From the NCBI GenBank assembly GCA_015222595.1, contig JADFVP010000006.1:1-22602 (forward strand): 22,602 nt of DNA, given 5' to 3'. Under the pieces are notes generated by a model, which saw only the letters and a program-made list of their open reading frames with translations, was not told the DNA's origin and searched no databases. This document shows, piece by piece, positions 13,576 to 21,034 of the stretch. Position 1 is the stretch's first letter, and the number at the start of each line of letters is the position of its first letter. The position numbers and the translations under genes are program-made. This DNA is from Pseudomonadota bacterium. GTDB taxonomy: Bacteria > Desulfobacterota > GWC2-55-46 > JADFVP01.

Positions 13576-16029
13576 ATGCCGAAAAACCCAAAAACCAATG
13601 AAGCCGAACAGCCAACCTACGACGAAAAATCTATCAAGGTCTTAGAAGGGCTAGAAGCCGTACGAAAAAGACCCGCCATGTACATCGGCTCAACAGGCGT
13701 AATGGGGCTGCATCACCTTGTCTACGAAGTAGTCGACAACGCCATTGACGAGTCTTTGGCCGGGTACTGCACCCACGTTGAGGTTACCGTCCATACCGAC
13801 AACTCGGTAACGGTCGTAGACGACGGTCGCGGCATTCCGGTTAAGGAGCATCCAGAGAAGAAGAAGCCGACGGTAGAGGTTGTTCTTACCGAGCTGCATG
13901 CCGGAGGAAAGTTCGAGAACAAGGCCTACAAGGTCTCGGGCGGACTCCACGGAGTTGGCGTAACGGTAGTGAACTTTCTGTCCGACTGGCTCGAGGTGGA
14001 GATCAGGCGCGACGGAGAGGTCTATCAGCAGAGCTACAAAAAGGGAGTAAAGGCCAGCGACTTAAAAGTGGTCGGCAAAAGCAAAAAGACCGGAACGACC
14101 ATTACCTTTAAGCCCGACGGCACTATCTTCGATAGTACCGATTTCAGCTTCGACACCTTAAGCACACGCCTTCGCGAACTCTCTTTTCTCAATGCCGGAA
14201 TAAAGATAAAGATATGGGACGAGAGAAACGACAAGTCGCACGAATTCTGCTACGCAGGCGGCATAGTCAGCTTCGTAGAGCACCTCAACAAGAGCAAGAC
14301 CCCGGTACACCCCAAGGTAATCCACTTCACGGGTGAGAAAGAGGGCGTAGAGACCGAGATAGCAATGCAGTGGTCCGACACCTACAACGAAAACACCTAC
14401 TCTTACGCCAACAACATAAATACCACAGAGGGCGGCACGCACATGATCGGCTTCAAGAGCGCGCTGACCAGAACCATAAACGCCTATGCGGCCTCCAAGG
14501 GGCTGACCAAAGACATAAAAGAGTCCCTTCAGGGCGACGATGTGCGTGAAGGCATGACCGCCGTCATCTCGGTAAAAATACCTAACCCGCAGTTCGAAGG
14601 GCAGACCAAGACCAAGCTCGGCAACTCGGAAGTAGAAGGGTACGTAAAGAGCATTATCAACGACAAGCTCAGCACCTTCTTCGAAGAGAACCCGGCGGTT
14701 GCCAAGAAGATAATAAAGAAGGCCGTCGAGGGAGCGCGGGCGAGAGATGCCGCACGAAGAGCACGCGATATAATCAGACGCAAAGGCGCGCTAGACTCCT
14801 CTTCGCTGCCCGGAAAGCTGGCCGACTGTCAGGAAACCAACCCGGAACTCTCGGAGATATTCATAGTCGAGGGAGACTCTGCGGGCGGCAGCGCAAAGCA
14901 GGGGCGCGACAGGAAGTATCAGGCGATACTTCCGCTAAAAGGTAAGATCTTAAACGTTGAGAAGGCGCGGTTCGACAAGATCCTCGCCAACGAAGAGATA
15001 CGCACGATGATAATGGCGCTCGGCTGCGGCATCGGAAGCGATGACTTTAAACCGGAAAAGCTCCGGTACCACAGAATAATTATCATGACGGATGCCGACG
15101 TGGACGGCTCGCACATACGCACGCTGCTCCTGACCTTCTTCTACCGTCAGATGGGCGTGCTCGCGGAACGGGGCCACCTCTATATTGCCGAACCTCCGCT
15201 CTTCAAGGTAAAGAAGGGCAAACGGGAAGAGTACCTGAAGGACGAAGCCGCACTCGAAACCTTCGTCTTCGAAGGCGCTCAGGACAACATTACGGTCACC
15301 GCAAAGAACGCGAAGCACCCTATGCCGGGTGAAAGGCTTATTCTGCTTCTGAAGAAGATCTCCGCCTTCGAGTCCGACCTGAACAGGCTTTCAGGTCGCG
15401 GCAAAGACCCGGCAGTTATCGCCGCCGCAGCCTTCCACATGAACGAGTCCAACACCGACGGCAAGGCCGTCATAAAGAACGACAAGGCTGCCAAGGCCCT
15501 CAGCAAACATATCGACGCAGAGTACAAGGCAACCGTTTTCGAGCCGGGCCCGATAAGCACAGAGATTACCGACGACACTGAGCACAACTGCAAAACAATC
15601 ATCTTCTCTACAAAGAGAGACGGGCTCGACATCACGACTGTCTTCGACACCGCCTTCGTAACAGGGGCTGACTTCTTATCGCTTACCTCTACAGTAAAGG
15701 AGATGCTCTCTATCGGTCACGCACCCTTTGCTCTCAAGAGCGGCGACGACACCGTCGAACTGCCCTCCTACTCCGCTCTACTTGCCCACGTTCTAAAGAT
15801 CGGCAAGAAGGGGCTCAACATCCAGAGATACAAGGGGCTCGGAGAGATGAACCCCGAGCAGCTCTGGGAGACGACCATGGACCCTGACGTAAGGGTCTTG
15901 AAGCAGGTAAAGATAGAGGACACCGTGGAAGCGGACCTTATCTTTACTCGCCTTATGGGAGACAATGTTGAGCCGCGCCGCAACTTCCTCGAAAAGCATG
16001 CGCTCGAAGCCTCCAATCTTGACATATAG
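13576..16029 (+). CDS. gyrB: DNA gyrase subunit B
   Basis: The ATPase/TOPRIM subunit of DNA gyrase, which pairs with GyrA to introduce negative supercoils. It has 817 residues, close to the long GyrB form. The GHKL ATPase domain has EGLEAVRKRPAMYIG (24-38), Glu51 and Asn55 in EVVDNAIDES, DDGRGIP (82-88) and GGLHGVGV (122-129). The TOPRIM domain has VEGDSAGGSAKQGRDRKYQA (431-450), with catalytic Glu432 and the metal-binding DADVD (506-510). The C-terminal block QRYKGLGEMNPEQLWETTMD favours GyrB over ParE. An inserted segment of about 170 residues lies between the TOPRIM core and that block, as in several Gram-negative GyrBs. The ATG has only a weak purine-rich SD. It is separated from dnaA, dnaN and recF, none of which is in the window. 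Confidence 0.96.
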   Translation: MPKNPKTNEAEQPTYDEKSIKVLEGLEAVRKRPAMYIGSTGVMGLHHLVYEVVDNAIDESLAGYCTHVEVTVHTDNSVTVVDDGRGIPVKEHPEKKKPTVEVVLTELHAGGKFENKAYKVSGGLHGVGVTVVNFLSDWLEVEIRRDGEVYQQSYKKGVKASDLKVVGKSKKTGTTITFKPDGTIFDSTDFSFDTLSTRLRELSFLNAGIKIKIWDERNDKSHEFCYAGGIVSFVEHLNKSKTPVHPKVIHFTGEKEGVETEIAMQWSDTYNENTYSYANNINTTEGGTHMIGFKSALTRTINAYAASKGLTKDIKESLQGDDVREGMTAVISVKIPNPQFEGQTKTKLGNSEVEGYVKSIINDKLSTFFEENPAVAKKIIKKAVEGARARDAARRARDIIRRKGALDSSSLPGKLADCQETNPELSEIFIVEGDSAGGSAKQGRDRKYQAILPLKGKILNVEKARFDKILANEEIRTMIMALGCGIGSDDFKPEKLRYHRIIIMTDADVDGSHIRTLLLTFFYRQMGVLAERGHLYIAEPPLFKVKKGKREEYLKDEAALETFVFEGAQDNITVTAKNAKHPMPGERLILLLKKISAFESDLNRLSGRGKDPAVIAAAAFHMNESNTDGKAVIKNDKAAKALSKHIDAEYKATVFEPGPISTEITDDTEHNCKTIIFSTKRDGLDITTVFDTAFVTGADFLSLTSTVKEMLSIGHAPFALKSGDDTVELPSYSALLAHVLKIGKKGLNIQRYKGLGEMNPEQLWETTMDPDVRVLKQVKIEDTVEADLIFTRLMGDNVEPRRNFLEKHALEASNLDI

Positions 16030-16259
16030 ACTTTTTTGGGTAATGTTTTAATTGTATGCTGCCGAAGTATACTTTTAAGGCGCCGTTTTCCATTGGAGTT
16101 CTGCCACTGCAAAAATGCTTTACACTATAGAGCGCCCCTGGGCTGTAGCTTGGGAATTCGGCAGTACCGGTCACACAGTCGTTATATTATTTCAGTGCAA
16201 CATAAACCTGTAAAGAGGGTATGCGGTGTCAATAAGCAGCGCCGCTAATTATTAAAAAA

Positions 16260-17153
16260 ATGCCAAAACAGAAATCGCAACGAGTCGGGCTTTACGTGGA
16301 CGTGGCCAACATTACGCGCAACGGCGGTTATGGTATGCGCTTCGACGTGCTCAGGGACTTTGCCTGCCGCGAAGCCGGAGAGCCGGTAAGGCTGAACGCC
16401 TATGTGGTCTACGACGAAGATCGGGCCAAGACCGATCACGACTACCGCATGCGAACCTTCAACTTTCACTCCACGCTGAGAGACTACGGCTACAAAGTAA
16501 TCGAAAAGACCGTGGCATGGTATATCGACGAGGCCGGTAACCGGTTCGGCAAGGCGAACTCGGATCTCGACATGGCGGTAGACGCGTTGCTGCAGTCTGA
16601 GAAACTCGAGAAGGTCGTAATGGCAACGGGAGACGGAGACTTTACGCAGGTCATCAGCGCGCTGCAAAACAAAGGCTGCCGCGTAGAGGTGGCCGCCTTC
16701 CAGAACATCTCTTCACTCTTGAAGCGCGAAGCCGACCTCTTCATGTCCGGCTACCTTATACCGAACCTGCTGCCGATAGACGGCTCCGACGTCAAGAAGA
16801 GCTGGGGAGAGATAGGCTCAAGGGTGCGCGGCATCTGCTACACCTACAACCAGTCCAAGAGCTTTGGCTTTATGCGCTACCTCGCTCGCATCGGCCCCGG
16901 CCTCTGGGTAACGGACACCAGAAGGAGCGACTCTCCGTACGGCACGGCCTTTGCCCACGAATCGAATTTTCAGGATTCGGCCGACATCAACCACCTGCCG
17001 AGCCGTGAGATGATCTTCGAGTTTGAGCTGACCCAGGGCGATAAAGGTGTGCAGGCCTCTAACATTGTCAAGATCTATCCGTCCAAGAAAGACAAAGATG
17101 GCAAAGAGTCTAAAGAGAACGAAACCGTAGCTGACGCGCCGACGGCCGACTGA
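16260..17153 (+). CDS. NYN-domain nuclease fused to a cold-shock domain
   Basis: A 297-residue two-domain protein. Residues 8-170 form a NYN (PIN-like, LabA/DUF88) domain. The conserved acids are visible: Asp14 in LYVDVAN, Asp104 and Asp108 in SDLDMAVDAL, and Asp125/Asp127 in ATGDGDFTQVISAL. These make up the metal site of this RNase-like fold. Residues 186-273 form an OB-fold cold-shock domain with RNP1 (KSFGFM, 200-205), RNP2 (AFAHES, 230-235) and EFELTQGDKGVQASNI (254-269). A Lys/Glu-rich tail follows. It is likely a single-stranded-RNA-binding endonuclease in the cytoplasm. The ATG follows an A-rich stretch with no clear SD; an in-frame stop at 16233 leaves no earlier standard start. It sits 230 nt after gyrB, which has no terminator in between. 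RNA cleavage is inferred from the families. Confidence 0.85.
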   Translation: MPKQKSQRVGLYVDVANITRNGGYGMRFDVLRDFACREAGEPVRLNAYVVYDEDRAKTDHDYRMRTFNFHSTLRDYGYKVIEKTVAWYIDEAGNRFGKANSDLDMAVDALLQSEKLEKVVMATGDGDFTQVISALQNKGCRVEVAAFQNISSLLKREADLFMSGYLIPNLLPIDGSDVKKSWGEIGSRVRGICYTYNQSKSFGFMRYLARIGPGLWVTDTRRSDSPYGTAFAHESNFQDSADINHLPSREMIFEFELTQGDKGVQASNIVKIYPSKKDKDGKESKENETVADAPTAD

Positions 17154-17174
17154 GGCACTGAAGCAAAGGACATG

Positions 17175-17215
17175 AAAAAGAGGGTTCGGGTCTTAAGACC
17201 CGAACCCTCTTTTTT
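17175..17215. terminator. 20-bp perfect palindromic terminator, bidirectional
   Basis: AAAAAGAGGGTTCGGGTCTT (17175-17194) is followed directly by its exact reverse complement (17195-17214), with T-runs on both strands. It ends the NYN-CSD transcript on the plus strand, 21 nt after its stop. On the minus strand it can end the usp-tat operon. A 13-nt direct repeat, TTTTATATTCCTA, occurs at 17220-17232 and 17235-17247. Confidence 0.93.
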
Positions 17216-17298
17216 GTTTTTTTATATTCCTATCTTTTATATTCCTAAAATCTTGCCCTTCTGAAGACTCACATACAGAGCGCCACACTCGGTACGGT

Positions 17299-18804
17299 TC
17301 AATTCACCGAAGTAGCGTCGTAACCGCTTATAGCCCTCACAACGGAGCCGAGGTCTATGGCCTCTTCGGCCCGCTCTATATAAGAACCTCCGTCCCCTAC
17401 CCACTCAACGTCTAGCCCGCTTCCGTGGTGGGCGAGAAAGACGTTGGCGTTGAGAGCCTTAGGGTTATAGAGGAACTTTATGTTCGCAAGCTCTATGCCG
17501 GCTTCAACGATAGTATCGACGACCTTATTGATGCTACTAGCATGAGGCGCGATAACGACGAACTGGACGCCATTGAGTTCACTCGGATAGACATCGTACC
17601 GCTTGACCCTCTCGACCATGGCGCCCAAAAGGTTATGGTACTCGTCTCCCCCCAGAATGAACTTTGTTAATGAGTTCGTCATATAGATCTCGTCCGTCGG
17701 AGAGATATGGATAAGGTACGCCGGGCCATCAGGAACGACAACGGCAACGGCCGTGCAGGTTGCCACACCGTAGGTAACCAGTTCAGCGCCTTCGATGGTT
17801 TTGGCAAACTCGTCTACATCTACTCGCCTGAGCTTTGATGCACGCGCGCTCCTTATATGCTTCTCTCTTTTCATATTGGCGGAGTAGTTCGCAAGCCTTC
17901 TCTGGAAGAAGCTCTTGTTCTTCTTGAAGTACTCTGTAATGACCTCGCGCTCGTCGATCTCCGCAATGAGCAGCCAGTCCACGCCGAAGAGGTTGAACTT
18001 CTCATAAGAGCTGAAGACCTTAACGTTACGGTAGTCCTCTATTATCCTGTTACCCTCCCCCTCCTTCAGCGCCTCGCTCACCGCAACCGTATCCACTACC
18101 AGTTGCAGCGCAGTAGAGTCGCTCATAAAACGCGAGTCGGTCAGCATAAGCTTCTGGGCATTTACGAGGTAGACCTCGCCCGTGCGCCCGAGTTCTTCCC
18201 TGTCGGCGAGAATGCTCTTTATTCTGTTGAGCGCGAACTGTAGAATAAACCACCCCCTGTGCTCTTCACCTTTATAGACCGGAATGTAGAAGAAGGCCGC
18301 CGGTTCGTCCGACGGTGCGTAGTAGTCGAAGCCCACGAACTTCTCGCCTATATCGGGGTCGAGCAGGGGCCGTGAAATGCTCTTGGTCAAGTCGCCCGCA
18401 TCTATCAGGTTGGTACGGTAGTCCGACTCTTTCTTTATGGAGTGGAAGACGTAACCGGAGGGGTCGACAAAGAGTATGTCGTAGAACTTGCCGAACTTAG
18501 TGACATACCTCTCGTCTATCTTGAACTCAAGGTCGCGCACAGCTGCGCTACCGGGTTGTCCAATAGTCTCGAAGGCCCGGAGCATAAAGGAGTCTTCGGC
18601 TATGGAGCTTGCCGAGCGGCGCACCTCGCTGAAGTACTCAAAGACCTCGCTCTTCTTCTCAGACCTTATACTGTTGAGCCGCTCGAACGTCTCCAACTTT
18701 ACGTTGGCCGAAGGCTCGTCCGTAGAAAAGAGGATCAGAGCGGCAAGCACGAGTACCAAAGCACCAAAAAACAGTCTTCTTCTAAAAACTCTTGATAGCT
18801 TCAT
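17299..18804 (-). CDS. Membrane-anchored dCache sensor fused to a CheD-like deamidase domain
   Basis: A 501-residue protein. A basic N terminus (FRRRLFF, 7-13) leads into one membrane span (about 11-27). Residues 40-290 look like a double Cache ligand-binding domain, with DILFVDPSGYVFHS (109-122), GEVYLVNAQKLMLTDSRF (209-226) and GVDWLLIAEIDEREV (274-288). After a basic linker, residues 335-470 resemble CheD, the receptor glutamine deamidase of chemotaxis. TYGVATCTAV (344-353) matches T-x-G-x-x-[ST]-C-x-A-V, with Thr344, Cys350 and His366 placed much as Thr21, Cys27 and His44 in Thermotoga CheD. No second membrane span is visible before the CheD-like part, so it is predicted to lie outside the cytoplasm. 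SD GGAG lies 9 nt before the ATG. It is the last gene behind tatB and tatC, with a 75-nt gap. The fusion is unusual; catalysis is inferred. Confidence 0.7.
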   Translation of the reverse strand: MKLSRVFRRRLFFGALVLVLAALILFSTDEPSANVKLETFERLNSIRSEKKSEVFEYFSEVRRSASSIAEDSFMLRAFETIGQPGSAAVRDLEFKIDERYVTKFGKFYDILFVDPSGYVFHSIKKESDYRTNLIDAGDLTKSISRPLLDPDIGEKFVGFDYYAPSDEPAAFFYIPVYKGEEHRGWFILQFALNRIKSILADREELGRTGEVYLVNAQKLMLTDSRFMSDSTALQLVVDTVAVSEALKEGEGNRIIEDYRNVKVFSSYEKFNLFGVDWLLIAEIDEREVITEYFKKNKSFFQRRLANYSANMKREKHIRSARASKLRRVDVDEFAKTIEGAELVTYGVATCTAVAVVVPDGPAYLIHISPTDEIYMTNSLTKFILGGDEYHNLLGAMVERVKRYDVYPSELNGVQFVVIAPHASSINKVVDTIVEAGIELANIKFLYNPKALNANVFLAHHGSGLDVEWVGDGGSYIERAEEAIDLGSVVRAISGYDATSVN

Positions 18805-18879
18805 ACCACCGGGCTCCGAATATTTCTGGAGTATACGTACGGACAGACTCCGAGGTTCTTGTGCTCCAACAGCTACAGA

Positions 18880-19680
18880 CTAACTGTTGTAGCCGTCGTC
18901 ATCACTAGGTTCAGATTCATCTTCCTTGCTCTCAGCCGCCTTCTTTACCGCCTCTTTACCAAATAAGCGCGCAAGAATTATACCTATAGTATAGAGCACA
19001 ATAAGCGGCCCTGCCATCAATAGCTGATTGAAGATGTCGGGCGTAGGGGTAACTATTGCCGAGACCAGAAAGATACCGACGATAGAGTACCGCCACCACG
19101 AGAGCATCTTCGCGGCGCTCACTATGCCGAGCCGCGCAACCACCAGCATGCCGAGCGGCAACTGGTAGACGACACCGAAGGCGAGCAGAAGTCGCGTAAC
19201 AAGCGTAAAGTATTTCTGCATGGAGATGAAAGGCTTCAGGTCTTCGGTGGCGTAGCCCATAAGGAACTTGAAACCGAATGGAAAGACTACGAAGTAGGCG
19301 AAGAGGATGCCGGAGAGAAAGAGAATAGTAGAGGCGGCAACGAGAACCAGAAACCAGCGCTTCTCTTTCTCTACGAGTCCGGGGGCGGCAAAGCCCCATA
19401 TCTGGTGGAGTATAACGGGGCTCGCCAAAACTACCGCGCCCAGAAGGCCGACCTTAAGGTAGATATAGAACGGCTCAACGATATTGGTGAAGGCGAGAAA
19501 CTCCGAGCCTTCGGGAAGCTGCGGCAGAAGAGGAGCGGTAAGTATTGCATAAATCTGTTCGGAGAGGCCGTAGGAGAGCGCAAAACCGATTACTGCGGCG
19601 ACGATGGAGACTATGAGCCGTTTTCTAAGCTCCTTGAGATGCCCGGTCAGGGCCTCGGTCTTGAAGGTGGACTCGGCCAT
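18880..19680 (-). CDS. tatC: Sec-independent (Tat) protein translocase subunit TatC
   Basis: A 266-residue, six-span inner-membrane protein that recognises twin-arginine signal peptides of folded export substrates. Family blocks are HLKELRKRLIVS (14-25), NIVEPFYIYLKVGL (66-79), FAAPGLVEKEKR (97-108) and the late SAIVTPTPDIFNQ. The charged C-terminal tail (ESKEDESEPSDDD) is cytoplasmic. The start ATG overlaps the tatB stop by one base (TGATG), which indicates translational coupling. TatC recognises signal peptides together with TatB. A small imperfect hairpin, CAACAG/CTGTTG, covers its stop codon but has no T-run, so transcription probably continues into the Cache-CheD gene. Confidence 0.97.
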   Translation of the reverse strand: MAESTFKTEALTGHLKELRKRLIVSIVAAVIGFALSYGLSEQIYAILTAPLLPQLPEGSEFLAFTNIVEPFYIYLKVGLLGAVVLASPVILHQIWGFAAPGLVEKEKRWFLVLVAASTILFLSGILFAYFVVFPFGFKFLMGYATEDLKPFISMQKYFTLVTRLLLAFGVVYQLPLGMLVVARLGIVSAAKMLSWWRYSIVGIFLVSAIVTPTPDIFNQLLMAGPLIVLYTIGIILARLFGKEAVKKAAESKEDESEPSDDDGYNS

Positions 19681-20372
19681 CAGGTCTCAGAGCCTCCACT
19701 GCTGCCCGCCTTGCCCTTGCTGCCGTCTTCGGCTGCTTTGGCGCTCGGTTTCGGGGTGTGCTTGGGCGTTACGGATTTTTTGGCAGCAGTTTTTTTAGCG
19801 ACGGACTTTTTGGCAGCGGACTTTTTTGCGGTGCTTTTTTTTGCAGCCGTGGCGCGTTTGGTGGCCGGAGCGGCCTCTTTAGCGATACCGGCATCCTTGG
19901 TGCTCTTTGTACCCTTTGCTGCGCTCGGTATATCTTGCGTGCTTCCGGCAGGTGCCGGTTCTTCAAAACTTACCGGCTCAAGTACCGGCGATCTCTCTTC
20001 GCCTCTGTCAGGCTCTGCTGTGCCGTTTGCATCGCCCACTTCTTTTGTACCAGGCTCTTTTGTATCGGGCTCTTTTGTGTCGGTCGTCTCTTCGGTACTT
20101 GTCGAAGAGACAGAAGCCCCGCCGCTGCCTCTGCCGGGCCCGTCCCTGCGCGTCCTGCCCGGCACTATCCGGTCCACAGTGCCCTTGATAACCTCTTCGG
20201 CACTGTCTATGTTCATCTCCCTTACACTCTTCTTTATATCGTTGCCGGCCCTGCGAAACTCGTTGTAGGCCTTTGCCATAGTCCGGGCAATACCGGGCAG
20301 CTTATCCGGCCCTACGACCAGAAGAGCCACGATCATTATAAGCATGAACTCGCCTATGCCGATTCCGAACAT
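19680..20372 (-). CDS. tatB: TatB-type translocase subunit with a histone-H1-like Lys/Ala tail
   Basis: A 230-residue protein with one N-terminal span. MFGIGIGEFMLIMIVALLVV carries the TatB-type Glu8, and GPDKLP (21-26) has the GP typical of TatB rather than the FG of TatA. An amphipathic helix follows (ARTMAKAYNEFRRAGNDI, 29-46). Beyond about residue 75 the protein is low complexity: a Thr/Glu/Pro part with TKEP repeats (99-111), then Lys/Ala repeats (171-203, such as AAKKSTAKKSAAKKSVAKK). This is longer and more basic than usual TatB tails. The repeats are encoded by A-runs of up to eight (opposite T19835-19842), where polymerase slippage is possible. No separate tatA is present. It lies 29 nt after usp, and its stop overlaps the tatC start. 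Confidence 0.88.
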   Translation of the reverse strand: MFGIGIGEFMLIMIVALLVVGPDKLPGIARTMAKAYNEFRRAGNDIKKSVREMNIDSAEEVIKGTVDRIVPGRTRRDGPGRGSGGASVSSTSTEETTDTKEPDTKEPGTKEVGDANGTAEPDRGEERSPVLEPVSFEEPAPAGSTQDIPSAAKGTKSTKDAGIAKEAAPATKRATAAKKSTAKKSAAKKSVAKKTAAKKSVTPKHTPKPSAKAAEDGSKGKAGSSGGSET

Positions 20373-20401
20373 AGCTTAAGACCTGTATGAAGAGTAAGAG
20401 A

Positions 20402-20866
20402 TCAAGTGGTGGGATGGACTATAAGGACCGGGCACTTCGACTTCCTCATAACCCGCTCCGTGGTAGAGCCGAAGAGCAGCTTGTCGAGCCTTCCCCTGCC
20501 GAACGCACCCATAACCACAAGGTCGGCTCCGTTGTTCTTGGTGGCCTTGAGTATAGACTTGTAAGGGTTGCCGGTTAAGACTTCGGTTTCGAAGTTTTTG
20601 AAGCCCTTGCACGCCTTGGAGCAGAACTTTGCGAGCATATCGGAGGCCCCTGTAACCATCTCCTTGTCGAACTTTTCGTACGAAAGATGAGGAACGTAGA
20701 GACCTGCGGCATCTTCGCTAACGTCTACTACATGCAGTATATGAAGCTTGGCCTTATGCGTTTTGGCCATCATAACGGCATAGGCGGCCGCATCTTCACT
20801 GGTTGAGCTAAAATCGATCGGTAGAAGAATCTTCTTAAAAGCACTCGGTTTCTTACTGGCTGCCAT
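20402..20866 (-). CDS. Universal stress protein (UspA family)
   Basis: A 154-residue single-domain Usp. The N-terminal beta strand is KKILLPIDFSSTSEDA. The ATP-binding signature G-2x-G-9x-G-[S/T] is exact in GAFGRGRLDKLLFGST, followed by KCPVLIVHP, so it belongs to the ATP-binding branch. The start is ATG 20866, fixed by GGAGGA six nt upstream. The open frame extends much further 5', but that part lies across the divergent promoters and inside the neighbouring gene on the other strand. It is transcribed from a good promoter at 20904-20932 and is probably the first gene of usp-tatB-tatC-cache/CheD. Such cytoplasmic proteins respond to stress or starvation; the specific role is unknown. Confidence 0.93.
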   Translation of the reverse strand: MAASKKPSAFKKILLPIDFSSTSEDAAAYAVMMAKTHKAKLHILHVVDVSEDAAGLYVPHLSYEKFDKEMVTGASDMLAKFCSKACKGFKNFETEVLTGNPYKSILKATKNNGADLVVMGAFGRGRLDKLLFGSTTERVMRKSKCPVLIVHPTT

Positions 20867-20903
20867 TTTTTCCTCCAAAATTCGTTTAAAGTCGTATAAA
20901 AAC

Positions 20904-20932
20904 ATACTATTACAGGGAGCACCCGATTTCAA
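20904..20932 (-). promoter_or_regulatory. Sigma-70 promoter of the usp-tat operon
   Basis: On the minus strand: TTGAAA (20932-20927), a 17-nt spacer, TAGTAT (20909-20904). Transcription would start near 20897, leaving a leader of about 30 nt before the usp SD and start. Confidence 0.65.
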
Positions 20933-20967
20933 CCCCTTTCTCCAGCCCCGGGCAGCCTCAAAGCGTA

Positions 20968-21012
20968 TTGACCTAAAAGAGCATTGGTGATAAGGTACTC
21001 TGAAATAATAAT
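20968..21012 (+). promoter_or_regulatory. Candidate promoter of the deacetylase gene
   Basis: Two overlapping candidates: TTGACC (20968-20973) with TAAGGT (20991-20996) at 17 nt, and TTGGTG (20984-20989) with AATAAT (21007-21012) at 17 nt. Either would start transcription near 21003-21019. This supports translation from ATG 21035 rather than from the TTG/GTG codons at 20984/20987. Confidence 0.45.
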
Positions 21013-21034
21013 CCATCACAGAATCGGTACCCAG

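Noticed and set aside
18867..18889. CAACAG/CTGTTG inverted repeat at the tatC stop as an operon terminator
   Set aside because: Only six pairs and no T-run; more likely the operon reads through.
19405..20268. 287-residue plus-strand frame opposite tatB/tatC
   Set aside because: It is a mirror of the low-complexity tatB tail, with Phe/Leu/Ala runs and no SD; TatB and TatC are unambiguous on the other strand.
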